Program-made: the position numbers and the translations under genes
Shown here: positions 28,387-37,041 of the stretch, piece after piece
How positions within the stretch are numbered: the stretch's first letter is position 1
Layout of the letters: every line of letters starts with the position of its first letter
Notes under the pieces: generated by a model
What the model was told of the DNA's origin: nothing
The model's input: the letters and a program-made list of their open reading frames with translations, nothing else
The model's database searches: none
NCBI GenBank assembly: GCA_965220095.1
Contig: OZ244805.1
Coordinates: forward strand, 3,100,001 to 3,164,000
Direction of reading: 5' to 3'
Length of the DNA stretch: 64,000 nt
DNA from: Bin87 sp965220095
Lineage (GTDB): Bacteria; Chloroflexota; Dehalococcoidia; Lucifugimonadales; UBA3495

Positions 28387-29190
28387 ATGCCCAGCATACT
28401 GGACGAAATCGTCGCCAAGAAACGTGAGGAACTGGCCGCGGCGGTTGCCAGCACACCGATGGCCGCCCTCCGCGACATGATCTCCGGACGGCCAACCGCC
28501 CTGGATTTTCCCGGTGCGCTGCGCAAGGACGGCATCAGCCTGATCGCCGAGGTAAAAAAGGCATCGCCATCGAAGGGACTGCTGCGCGCTGACTTCGCCC
28601 CGGTTGCTCTGGCGCAGACGTACCGCGAAAACGGGGCGTCGGCGATCTCAGTCATCACCGACAGCCATTTTCTGGGTGAACCGGCGCATCTGACGGCGGT
28701 GAAGGAAAGTGGAGCGTCAGCAGACTTGCCAGTGTTGCGCAAGGATTTTATCTTTGACGAGTATCAGGTTTACGAGGCGAGGGCGATTGGCGCTGATACC
28801 TACCTGCTCATTGTCGATATTTTGTCCCCAGCGCAACTATCCGAACTGATCGCCGTGGGCAAGTCGCTGGGTATGACGCCCCTGGTTGAGACTCACGACG
28901 CCGACGAGATTGCGACTGCGGCAGATGCTGGCGCCGAAGTCATAGGCATCAACAACCGCAACCTGCACACCTTCGTAACCGACCTGGCTACCACCGAACA
29001 ACTGGCGCGGTTCATCCCGTCCGACAAGGTTATCGTGAGCGAAAGCGGCATCAGCACGCCCGACGACCTGGCGCGGCTGGAGCCGTTCCAAGTCGATGCG
29101 GTGCTGGTCGGCGAGGCGCTGGTGACTGCGGAGGATACCGGAGCCAAGGTGCGTGCCCTTTCGGGCGTTGCGCTGCCTGCGAGTCGATAG
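28387..29190 (+). CDS. trpC: Indole-3-glycerol phosphate synthase
   Basis: A 267-residue TIM barrel that closes the indole ring of carboxyphenylamino-deoxyribulose phosphate. Signature blocks are MPSILDEIVAKKREELA, LIAEVKKASPSKG, ISVITDSHFLGE, VLRKDFIFDEYQVYEARAIGAD and IGINNRNLHTF, with SESGI near the end. GGGGGAG lies ten bases before ATG 28387; a TTG six codons upstream is rejected. The stop is 19 bp before trpF. Confidence 0.96.
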   Translation: MPSILDEIVAKKREELAAAVASTPMAALRDMISGRPTALDFPGALRKDGISLIAEVKKASPSKGLLRADFAPVALAQTYRENGASAISVITDSHFLGEPAHLTAVKESGASADLPVLRKDFIFDEYQVYEARAIGADTYLLIVDILSPAQLSELIAVGKSLGMTPLVETHDADEIATAADAGAEVIGINNRNLHTFVTDLATTEQLARFIPSDKVIVSESGISTPDDLARLEPFQVDAVLVGEALVTAEDTGAKVRALSGVALPASR

Positions 29191-29209
29191 CTTGTCGAAG
29201 TTCAGGACG

Positions 29210-29866
29210 ATGGTGAAGATTTGCGGGGTGCGTCGGCTGGAAGACGCGCTGACCGCTGCTGATGCCGGAGCCGATTACGTGGGCATGGTGTTCGTTCCCG
29301 GTCGGCGTCGCAGGATTGAGCCGGCCGACGCGCGATTGATTGCCAATGGGCTGCGTGAGTCTTCAACCGCTGCGCCCAAATCGGTGGGTTTGTTCGGCGA
29401 CCAACCATTGGACGAGGTGCTGGAAACCATCGGAGTGACGGGAATCGACTACGCTCAGTTGTGCGGCGATGAAAGCATTGACTATTGCCGCGAAGTGCAG
29501 CATAGGGCCGGCGTCGTCAAGGCGCTGCATGTGCCGGCCGACGCTGACGAGGCAACTATCCACGCCCTCGAGCGCCGGATTGGCGCGTTCGTCGATGCTG
29601 GCTGCACAGTTACGCTGGACAGTGAAGTCGTTGGGCTGCACGGGGGAACCGGCCAATCATTCGATTGGCGGGTAGCGTCGGCGCTGGCCGAGCGCGGGGC
29701 GTTTTTGCTGGCCGGAGGCCTGACGCCCGATAACGTGGCCGGCGCGGTGGAATCGGTGCGTCCCTGGGGTGTGGATGTGTCCAGCGGGGTGGAAACCGAC
29801 GGCGACAAGGATGCGGACAAAATCCGGCGTTTCGTGCGGAATGCGCGGGCGAGCGGCCAGGCGTGA
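29210..29866 (+). CDS. trpF: Phosphoribosylanthranilate isomerase
   Basis: A 218-residue TIM barrel catalysing the Amadori rearrangement between TrpD and TrpC. It begins VKICGVRRLEDALTAADAGADYVG with the catalytic cysteine in ICG, the loop FVPGRRRRIEP, VGLFGDQP, and LAGGLTPDNVAGAVESVRPWGVDVSSGVE with the catalytic Asp. The ATG at 29210 has AGGA in front; the 19 codons upstream overlap trpC. It ends 13 bp before trpB. Confidence 0.95.
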   Translation: MVKICGVRRLEDALTAADAGADYVGMVFVPGRRRRIEPADARLIANGLRESSTAAPKSVGLFGDQPLDEVLETIGVTGIDYAQLCGDESIDYCREVQHRAGVVKALHVPADADEATIHALERRIGAFVDAGCTVTLDSEVVGLHGGTGQSFDWRVASALAERGAFLLAGGLTPDNVAGAVESVRPWGVDVSSGVETDGDKDADKIRRFVRNARASGQA

Positions 29867-29879
29867 GGTTACGAATTCG

Positions 29880-31088
29880 ATGGCAACCGATACACAAGTG
29901 AGACTCCCGGACGATCGGGGCCGGTTTGGGGATTTCGGCGGCAAGTTTGTCCCCGAAACGGTGATGGCCGCACTCACCGAGCTGGAGCTGGCTTACCGCG
30001 CAGCCCAGGATGACGCCGGCTTCGCCGAGCAGTTAACCAGTTTGCTGGTCAACTACGCCGGTCGACCCACCGCGCTGTATTTCGCGGAAAACCTGACCCG
30101 GCACTGTGGCGGCGCCAGCATCTACCTGAAACGGGAAGATCTGGCCCACACCGGAGCCCACAAGATAAACAATGCCCTCGGCCAGTGTTTGCTGGCGCAG
30201 CGCATGGGCAAGCAGCGAATCATCGCCGAAACCGGAGCTGGCCAACACGGCGTGGCAACCGCCACCGTTTGCGCCATGCTGGGGTTGCAGTGCATCGTGT
30301 ACATGGGTGTGGAGGACACGGTACGCCAATCGCTCAACGTGTATCGGATGCGGCTGTTGGGGGCGGAGGTTGTTGGTGTTGAATCTGGAACCCGGACCCT
30401 CAAAGATGCGATCAACGAGGCTATCCGGGACTGGGTAACCAACGTGGAAACCACCCACTATCTCATTGGCAGCGTGGTTGGCCCGCATCCGTATCCGATG
30501 TTGGTGCGGGATTTCCAGTCGGTAATCGGGCGTGAAGCGCGTGAGCAGATTTTGGCGGCAGAGGGCCGGTTGCCCGATGTGGTGTCGGCCTGTGTTGGCG
30601 GTGGCAGCAATGCCATTGGGACATTCTACGAATTCATCGGCGATGCAGGTGTCCGGTTGGTTGGAGTGGAGGCTGCCGGGGACGGGATCGACACCGGTCG
30701 CCACGCTGCAACTCTGACCGCCGGCCGGCCCGGCGTTCTGCACGGCTCAATGTCCTACCTGCTGCAGGATGAGCACGGCCAGGTGCAGGAAGCGCACAGC
30801 ATCTCGGCAGGTCTCGACTATCCCGGAGTTGGGCCCGAACACAGTTGGTTGAAGGAAACCGGCCGGGCCGAGTACGTGTCGGTTACCGACACAGAAGCGC
30901 TGGAAGGGTTTCGCCTGCTGTGCCGCACCGAAGGCATAATTCCGGCGCTGGAATCGGCCCACGCGATTTACCGGGCGAGCCAGATGGCTGCCGATATGCC
31001 TTCCGACCAGATCATGCTGGTTTGCCTGAGCGGGCGCGGGGACAAGGACGTGCCATCCATCGCCGAACGGGAAGGGATTGTCGGCTGA
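29880..31088 (+). CDS. trpB: Tryptophan synthase beta chain
   Basis: A 402-residue PLP enzyme that condenses indole with serine. The start RGRFGDFGGKFVPETVMAAL is typical of TrpB1. The PLP lysine is K95 in HTGAHKINNALGQ, the catalytic Glu lies in AETGAGQHGVATAT, and the phosphate loop is GGGSNAIG. The ATG 29880 is chosen because family proteins start about ten residues before GRFGDFGG. No trpA follows, so its usual channel partner must be elsewhere or absent. Confidence 0.96.
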   Translation: MATDTQVRLPDDRGRFGDFGGKFVPETVMAALTELELAYRAAQDDAGFAEQLTSLLVNYAGRPTALYFAENLTRHCGGASIYLKREDLAHTGAHKINNALGQCLLAQRMGKQRIIAETGAGQHGVATATVCAMLGLQCIVYMGVEDTVRQSLNVYRMRLLGAEVVGVESGTRTLKDAINEAIRDWVTNVETTHYLIGSVVGPHPYPMLVRDFQSVIGREAREQILAAEGRLPDVVSACVGGGSNAIGTFYEFIGDAGVRLVGVEAAGDGIDTGRHAATLTAGRPGVLHGSMSYLLQDEHGQVQEAHSISAGLDYPGVGPEHSWLKETGRAEYVSVTDTEALEGFRLLCRTEGIIPALESAHAIYRASQMAADMPSDQIMLVCLSGRGDKDVPSIAEREGIVG

Positions 31089-31139
31089 CCAACATCGAAC
31101 CTGGCGCCCGCGGGGTTTTGGAGTTTGGTGGCAGTGGGG

Positions 31140-31919
31140 ATGCGAATAAGCTTGATGGTTCCGCTTTTGTTTGTCGTGGCGGCTATATTCGCGCTGACCG
31201 CTTGCGGCCCAGGAACGCAGGCGCTGAAAGATGTGGCCCGCGTCGCCGACGAACTGGCCACTGTCGTGAATGCGGCGAACGCGACGACGGAGCCCTCATC
31301 GACCGCGTACTACCGACCAACGCCCGCAGCGAGCGTGAAGTCGGTAATCATGGTTCTGGATAGCCTGGCAACCGCCAATAGAGGTAGCGATAGCCGATAC
31401 CGACGCGACGATTGGCGGCATTGGGTGGACGACGACCGCGACTGTCAGAACACCAGGGCCGAGGTGCTGATCGAGGAGAGTTTGGCCGAGGTAGATTTCG
31501 CCGGCAACGAGGATTGCCGTGTCGTGGCGGGTGAATGGCTGGGGCCTTGGAGCGGAGCGATTTTCACCGACGCCTCCGAGGTGGACATCGACCACCACGT
31601 GCCATTGGGGCACGCCCACGAGGCCGGTGGCTGGTCGTGGGATGCTGAACGCAAACGGGCTTACGCCAACGATATGAGCAATCCGGCCAGTTTGCAGGTT
31701 ACCAAAGCCACGCTGAACCGTGCCAAGGGCAAGCAACCGCCCGACCAGTGGCGCCCCGATGATCCGCGCGGTTGGTGTCGGTACGCCGGGGACTGGATAG
31801 TCGTCAAAGCCCGGTGGGAGCTTACCGTTATGGAAGTTGAAAAGAAGGCGCTGCTGGAGATGCTGGATTCCTGCTCCGATGACGACTCATGGGGGTTGCG
31901 CGGACTACGCCCTAAGTAG
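31140..31919 (+). CDS. Secreted lipoprotein with HNH nuclease domain (DUF1524/GmrSD C-terminal type)
   Basis: A 259-residue protein. A signal peptide with lipobox LTAC places Cys near residue 22. A spacer of about 80 residues leads to a nuclease domain: EVDIDHHVPLGHAHEAGGW, then MSNPASLQVTKATLNRAKG and PPDQWRPDD, which give the D-H-H...N...N..K pattern of HNH/DUF1524 enzymes. A cysteine pair (DCQN and EDCRV) may form a disulfide, consistent with an extracytoplasmic place. Nearby GTG codons at 31128 and 31134 are alternative starts. It may digest external DNA for nutrients, which is inference. Confidence 0.82.
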   Translation: MRISLMVPLLFVVAAIFALTACGPGTQALKDVARVADELATVVNAANATTEPSSTAYYRPTPAASVKSVIMVLDSLATANRGSDSRYRRDDWRHWVDDDRDCQNTRAEVLIEESLAEVDFAGNEDCRVVAGEWLGPWSGAIFTDASEVDIDHHVPLGHAHEAGGWSWDAERKRAYANDMSNPASLQVTKATLNRAKGKQPPDQWRPDDPRGWCRYAGDWIVVKARWELTVMEVEKKALLEMLDSCSDDDSWGLRGLRPK

Positions 31920-31936
31920 GGCCGTTCGTCGCGCTG

Positions 31937-31945
31937 TGCTATAAT
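31937..31945 (+). promoter_or_regulatory. Extended -10 promoter element before the SDR gene
   Basis: TGCTATAAT is a consensus extended -10 (TATAAT 31940-31945). It is about 70 bp before the SDR start at 32018. No good -35 is visible. Confidence 0.5.
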
Positions 31946-32017
31946 CGCCGTCGGTTATGGTAAATACGGCCTCCCGGCGAGTCGCCGACCACCGGGCGGT
32001 AATACTGGAGGCGAGCC

Positions 32018-32815
32018 ATGGAAATGGGACTGGATGGCAAGGTAGCCATCGTTACGGGCGGCAGCGAGGGCATCGGCAAAGCCGCCGCCCTGCGAATGGC
32101 CGGCGAAGGCGCCAACGTGATTATCGTTGCCCGTCGGCAGGACGTGCTGGACGCAGCGGCTGACGAAATCCGCACGGCCACCGAGGGCGAGGTAATGGGC
32201 ATCTCAGCCGATGTTACCGAGCGCAGCACCGCCGCAGATGTGGTCAACACCGCCGTGGAAAAGTACGGACGGCTGGACATTCTGGTGAACAACGCCGGCA
32301 CCTCGATGGCCAAAGGGTTTGAGCAGGTCAGCGACGATGACTGGGAGTTCGACTTCGAGCTGAAGGTTTGGGGAGCGGTTCGCCTGATTCGGGCGTCCAT
32401 ACCCGAAATGCGCAAGGTTGGCGGCGGTCGGATTATCAACGTAACCAACCTGGGTGGCCGGACGCCGGGCGCTAATTCCATGCCTACGTCCATCTCCCGG
32501 GCGGCTGGCATTGCCATCACCAAAGGTTTGTCCAAGGATTTGGCCAGCGACAACATACTGGTCAACACGGTTTGCATCGGCCTGATCAAGAGCGGCCAAC
32601 ACCAGCGCCGCTACGATGCCCGGTTGGAAAACGAACCCGACTTGGATATGAACGATTTTTACGCTCAACTGGCGCAGGGGCGCGGCGTGCCGCTGGGTCG
32701 AGTCGGCGAAGGAGCAGAAGCCGGCGACGTGATCGCGTTCCTGGCCTCAGATCGGGCCAGCTACCTCAGTGGCGTGGCGATCAACATCGACGGTGGCGCG
32801 TCGGCGGTAGTGTAG
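32018..32815 (+). CDS. Short-chain dehydrogenase/reductase
   Basis: A 265-residue Rossmann-fold oxidoreductase. The cofactor loop is TGGSEGIGKAAAL (about 13-25), NNAGT (about 91-95) follows, and a C-terminal segment YLSGVAINIDGG is standard. In place of the usual Y-x-x-x-K catalytic pair the sequence reads SMPTSISRAAGIAITKGLSKDLA: the tyrosine position is not a clear Tyr, though serine and lysine are near. It may therefore be an atypical or inactive SDR, or use another residue. GGAGG precedes ATG by six bases. Confidence 0.85.
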   Translation: MEMGLDGKVAIVTGGSEGIGKAAALRMAGEGANVIIVARRQDVLDAAADEIRTATEGEVMGISADVTERSTAADVVNTAVEKYGRLDILVNNAGTSMAKGFEQVSDDDWEFDFELKVWGAVRLIRASIPEMRKVGGGRIINVTNLGGRTPGANSMPTSISRAAGIAITKGLSKDLASDNILVNTVCIGLIKSGQHQRRYDARLENEPDLDMNDFYAQLAQGRGVPLGRVGEGAEAGDVIAFLASDRASYLSGVAINIDGGASAVV

Positions 32816-32889
32816 TCGGAGATGTCGTAGTCGGCGTTACTGTAATTGGTGTCAGCCTCGCGGGGGCGGCAGGATAAATCGGGTACAGA

Positions 32890-34098
32890 TTGGTGATTAG
32901 TGTGAGCGATTCATACCTAGCAGAGTTCGAGGCACCCAATCGATTGTTGCTGGGCGCGGGCCCATGCACCGTGCATCCGCGTGTGTTGCGCGCGATGACG
33001 CAGCCGGTGATAGGGCACCTCGACCCCAAGTTTTTCCAGGTCATGGACGAAGTGTGCGAAATGCTGAGACAGGTCTTTCACACTGAAAACTATATGACCG
33101 TCCCCATTTCTTCAACCGGCACCGGCGCCATGGAAACCGCGTGCGCCAACGTGCTGGAACACGGCGACACAGCCATCGTGTGTCGAAACGGATATTTCGG
33201 TGACCGGTTGGCTGACATCACGGAGCGGTGCGGCGCGAACACGGTCATGGTCGATTCACCGTGGGGCCAACCATCCGACCTCAACGGTCTTGAGGACGCC
33301 CTGAAGGCCAACCCCAACACGCGCATGGTTGGGTTGGTGCACGCCGAAACGTCTACCGGCGCATTGTCGCCGCTGCAAGACGCCATTGAGCTGGCCCACC
33401 GCCACGGCGCGCTGGTCGTCGTCGATGCCGTTACATCGCTGGGAAGCCACGAAGTGCGCGTCGATGACTGGGACATCGACGTGTGTTACAGCGCGAGCCA
33501 GAAGTGTCTGGGGGCGCCTCCGGGTCTGGCTCCCATCAGTTTTGGCGAACGGGCGATCAAGATTATCAACGAGCGGCCCACCAAGGTGCAGAGTTTTTAC
33601 TTCAACCTGAAGGACATCGCGGATTACTGGAATCAGACCCGCGCGTACCATCACACCAGCCCCATCACGATGACCTACGCGATTCGCGAATCGCTGCGCA
33701 TGATGATGGAGGAGGGTATTGAAGAACGCCACGCTCGCCACGCGCGGGTCGCTGGCGCGCTGCGGGCGGGATTGACGGCCCTGGGACTGGAGTTGACGGC
33801 GTCCCCGGAGCACCAGTTGAATCCGATCACCGTGGTGAAGGTGCCCGAAGGCGTCGATGATGCTGCGACACGGCGTCGCCTCCTCGACGAGTGGAACATT
33901 GAGGTCAGCGGTGGCTTGGGCGAGTTCCGCAGCAAAGTCTGGCGCATTGGGATGATGGGCGAAGGCGCGCGAGACCGCAGCGTCCTTGCGGTGCTGTCTG
34001 CTCTGGAAGTCATCCTCTCCGACGCCGGATACGAGGTTGCCTTCGGCGCCAGCGTCGGCGCGGCGCAACGCTCGATGGCGATGGATAACGCCGGTTAG
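32890..34098 (+). CDS. Class V aminotransferase, alanine-glyoxylate (serine-pyruvate) type
   Basis: A PLP enzyme of about 400 residues. NRLLLGAGPCTVHPRVLRAM opens the family core, SSTGTGAMETA binds PLP phosphate, VVVDAVTSLGSHEVRVDDWDIDVCYS holds the cofactor aspartate, and the Schiff-base lysine is in SASQKCLGAPPG. Near relatives transaminate glyoxylate to glycine using alanine or serine. There is no ATG near the start; TTG 32890, GTG 32893 and GTG 32902 are all possible. It faces the glycolate oxidase operon, whose product is glyoxylate, which supports an AGXT role. Confidence 0.88.
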   Translation: MVISVSDSYLAEFEAPNRLLLGAGPCTVHPRVLRAMTQPVIGHLDPKFFQVMDEVCEMLRQVFHTENYMTVPISSTGTGAMETACANVLEHGDTAIVCRNGYFGDRLADITERCGANTVMVDSPWGQPSDLNGLEDALKANPNTRMVGLVHAETSTGALSPLQDAIELAHRHGALVVVDAVTSLGSHEVRVDDWDIDVCYSASQKCLGAPPGLAPISFGERAIKIINERPTKVQSFYFNLKDIADYWNQTRAYHHTSPITMTYAIRESLRMMMEEGIEERHARHARVAGALRAGLTALGLELTASPEHQLNPITVVKVPEGVDDAATRRRLLDEWNIEVSGGLGEFRSKVWRIGMMGEGARDRSVLAVLSALEVILSDAGYEVAFGASVGAAQRSMAMDNAG

Positions 34099-34114
34099 GT
34101 TCGGGGTTTTGTCA

Positions 34115-34141
34115 CGGCGGGTCGGGCGCAATGACCCGCCG
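34115..34141. terminator. Inverted repeat between convergent AGXT-like and glcF genes
   Basis: CGGCGGGTC and GACCCGCCG form a 9-bp stem around a 9-nt loop. There is no U-run on either side, so it is a weak or factor-assisted terminator at best. Confidence 0.45.
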
Positions 34142-34152
34142 CTGGTTGCGCC

Positions 34153-35550
34153 TTATCGGCGTTGCTCGGCCCGGTAGGCGGCATCCAGCACCTGCACCAC
34201 GTGCAGCACGCGCACGTCCGACCCGACGTTGCGCAACCCCTGTTCCAATTGAGAGATGCAGCCCGGGTTGGCCGAGGCGATGATATTCGCCTCGGTAGCC
34301 AGCGCGTTGTTAACCTTGCGTCGTTGCAGCCGCCCCGACATCTCCCGCTGAATCAGCGAGTAGAAGCCGGCGGAGCCGCAGCACATCGCAGACTCAGCCA
34401 TCTCGGTCAGCGTGAGGCCGGGGATGCTCTGCAAAACCTGACGCGGCGCGCCGGTAATTCTTTGCGCATGGGCCAGGTGGCACGGGTCCTGCATCGTTAC
34501 ATGGCAGGGATACTCCGCCCGCGGCGGGTCCAGCGGCAGCGCGGCCAGAAACTCGGTTATATCCTGTGTTTTTTCCGCGAACTCGTTGGCGGCGGCAGCG
34601 TGGTGCGGATCGTCCTGCAACAGGTCGCCGTATTCCTTCATCGCAGAGCCACAGCCGGCCGACGCGGTGATAATGACATCGACGCCAGCCTGTAGGAAAG
34701 CATCAATGTTACGGCGGGCCATGCGCCGCCCGAGCTCCAGGTCGCCGGCGTGCAAATTTAGCGCACCGCAGCATCCCTGCGCCGGCGGGACCACCACGTC
34801 GCATCCATTGCGCTGCAGTACACGGACGGCGGCGCGCATCGCCTCGCCCTGCATCAGGGGCATGACGCATCCGGACAGCAGGCCGACGGTCATGCGGCGC
34901 TGGCCCTCGGCGCTATAGGTTTTTTTGCTGGCGCCAAAGAAACGCTCCCCCATCACCGGCATCTGCGTTTCCAGATCGCCCCAACCGCCGGGCAGCCAGC
35001 GCAGCAAACCGGATTTCCGTGCCAGATTCTGCAAACCGGAGCGTTGGTAGGCGCGCATCAGGTGGCCGGCGAGGCGCAGGCGTCGGTTGTGCGGTAGCGC
35101 GGCCCGCAGGAACATACGGGATAGCCGGTTCAACTCCGCACTCTGCCGGCCATGCTCAGCAACCTGCGCGCGGGTATGCTCCATGATGCGACCATAGGGC
35201 ACTCCGGATGGGCACACCGCCTCGCAGGCGCGGCACTGGAGGCACATTTCCCAATGGGACACCAGACGGTCGCTGATGCCGGTGCGACCTTCGTGGACGG
35301 CTTTCATCAGGGCAATGCGGCCGCGCGGAGATTCGGCCTCCAGGCCCGTTTCTACGTAGGTGGGGCAGGCGCTGAGGCACAATCCGCAGTGAACGCACCG
35401 GTACATATCGGGTTCAGCCGGCGCGTCGGGCCCGGCGAATCCCGGCCCGTCGTTGAGCGAACCCAGGAACGGGATGCCATAGGGGTAGCCGTGACCGTGA
35501 TCGTCGACGGTTTCGGCAACCGGTATGTCCGGTTCTCCGGTTACTGCCAT
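34153..35550 (-). CDS. glcF: Glycolate oxidase iron-sulfur subunit
   Basis: A 465-residue electron-transfer subunit. Two 4Fe-4S motifs are visible, C52-VH-C55-GL-C58-LSA-C62-P and CLQCRACEAVCPSG about 50 residues on, followed by two CCG domains (QGCCGALNLH and AMCCGSAGF). This layout is that of GlcF, which passes electrons from the FAD subunits to the membrane quinone pool. ATG 35550 overlaps the glcE stop by one base (TGATG), which suggests coupled translation. Confidence 0.93.
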   Translation of the reverse strand: MAVTGEPDIPVAETVDDHGHGYPYGIPFLGSLNDGPGFAGPDAPAEPDMYRCVHCGLCLSACPTYVETGLEAESPRGRIALMKAVHEGRTGISDRLVSHWEMCLQCRACEAVCPSGVPYGRIMEHTRAQVAEHGRQSAELNRLSRMFLRAALPHNRRLRLAGHLMRAYQRSGLQNLARKSGLLRWLPGGWGDLETQMPVMGERFFGASKKTYSAEGQRRMTVGLLSGCVMPLMQGEAMRAAVRVLQRNGCDVVVPPAQGCCGALNLHAGDLELGRRMARRNIDAFLQAGVDVIITASAGCGSAMKEYGDLLQDDPHHAAAANEFAEKTQDITEFLAALPLDPPRAEYPCHVTMQDPCHLAHAQRITGAPRQVLQSIPGLTLTEMAESAMCCGSAGFYSLIQREMSGRLQRRKVNNALATEANIIASANPGCISQLEQGLRNVGSDVRVLHVVQVLDAAYRAEQRR

Positions 35551-36899
35551 CACAGACCTCCGATGAATCGACCCGGGTTGAGGATTCCAGCCGGGTCGAA
35601 TTGCGCTTTGAGTCGTCGCATTACCGTCATGCTGGAGGGTAGCGGGCCCCAAACGTCAAGGTGTCGCTTCACTGACTCCGGGCAGCGTTCGACGACGGCG
35701 CTGCCGCCCGAGGCCACCGCTGCTGCCTGGATACCTTGCAACGCTTCCGCAATCGCCTGGGCGTTGGTGTCGGAGCAATCATCCCACCACAGCAATCTGC
35801 CGCCGCCGAAACCAACGTCGGCGACAACGCCAGGCGGCGGCAAGGCGGTGGCCAGGGGCAGCTCCATCCCCAGGATGTCCCGCAACGCCGCTGGTTGCGA
35901 GTTGACCCGCACGGAGATGGTTGCCAGGGCGTCGGGATTGGCGGGCAAATCGGTTAACGCAGCAGTCAAGGCAACGGTGTCGTCGCCCTTCAGAGTTCGC
36001 ATTAAGACTGCGTTATCCTGCCACAGGGCCACGGTTTCCTTTTGGCGACGCTGCACGGATGAGGAGCGTCCACCGATGATGGCGATGGCGATGTGGTCGG
36101 CTGGCTCAATATCGCCGAGGGCAGCCAGGTGTTGCGCGGCGGATCGGTTCAGGATGTGTAAGCCCAACGGTGCGAAATGCTGCGCCTGCAAGTTCTGGCA
36201 CGCGGTGGCTGCGGTGTCCAGGCCGGAGAATCCCCCAACGATTGCCGACCATTCCGCTGGGGCCGGTGCAATCTTGAAGGTGGCTTGGGTGATGACCGCC
36301 AGCGTTCCAAGCGAACCGGTATAGAGACGGTTGAGGTCGTAACCGGTGACGTTTTTAACCACCTTGCCGCCGGCGTTGGTCTGGACGCCCCGAGGGTCTA
36401 CTACGCTGATGCCGATCAGCCAGTCGCGGGGCAGGCCGTAGGTTGAGCGCAGGGGGCCGCTGGTTCCGGTTGCCAGGGTGCCGCCGATGGTGGCACGGTT
36501 AGCCAGGGGCGCGGCGATGGGCACGTACTTGCCTTCATGCGCCAGCACAGATTGCAGTTGCTCGATGGTCATGCCCGCCTCTGCGGTAATGGTGAGATCG
36601 GCGGGCTGGAAATCCACCAGGCGGTTGAGTCTGGTCAGGTCCAGGGCGATGCCGGGTTTGGCGGCCGGGTTGCCCAGATCGATCTGCGTCCGCCCGCCCA
36701 CCGGGTAGACGGCGGTGTTGGTTCGACTTGCCCAGGCCACTGCGGAAGCGACGCCACTGCCGTCAATGGGACGCACCGCCGCGACGGGCGTCAGCGTCCC
36801 GATGCCGTATTGCCGCAACTGACCTGCCGCCACCACGGCATCAGGGCCGAGGAGATCGGCAAGTTGGGCGGAGGCTGTGCTGGCGGCTGTGGTCGTCAT
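35550..36899 (-). CDS. glcE: Glycolate oxidase FAD-binding subunit (GlcE-like)
   Basis: A 449-residue FAD_binding_4 flavoprotein. The FAD domain contains VYPVGGRTQIDLGNPA (about 85-100), AEAGMTIEQLQSVLA, ANRATIGGTLATGTSGPLRSTYG described here by its parts, and GGKVVKNVTGYDLNRLYTGS typical of GlcE. ATG 36899 replaces a longer frame because the first 20 codons do not fit. It sits between glcD (142-bp gap upstream) and glcF (1-base overlap). Confidence 0.9.
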   Translation of the reverse strand: MTTTAASTASAQLADLLGPDAVVAAGQLRQYGIGTLTPVAAVRPIDGSGVASAVAWASRTNTAVYPVGGRTQIDLGNPAAKPGIALDLTRLNRLVDFQPADLTITAEAGMTIEQLQSVLAHEGKYVPIAAPLANRATIGGTLATGTSGPLRSTYGLPRDWLIGISVVDPRGVQTNAGGKVVKNVTGYDLNRLYTGSLGTLAVITQATFKIAPAPAEWSAIVGGFSGLDTAATACQNLQAQHFAPLGLHILNRSAAQHLAALGDIEPADHIAIAIIGGRSSSVQRRQKETVALWQDNAVLMRTLKGDDTVALTAALTDLPANPDALATISVRVNSQPAALRDILGMELPLATALPPPGVVADVGFGGGRLLWWDDCSDTNAQAIAEALQGIQAAAVASGGSAVVERCPESVKRHLDVWGPLPSSMTVMRRLKAQFDPAGILNPGRFIGGL

Positions 36900-37041
36900 A
36901 TCGAAAAGCCAGGGATGTGGGGTCGCAGGTTTGAGGTGTGACGGGAGAGTCGGTACCACCCAGCAACGGGTTCAGGCGTTGGCCGGGCTGGTTCGAGCCC
37001 CGGTAGTGGTGGGAAGTGCGGGCGCGCTTGCCGGCCGGTGT

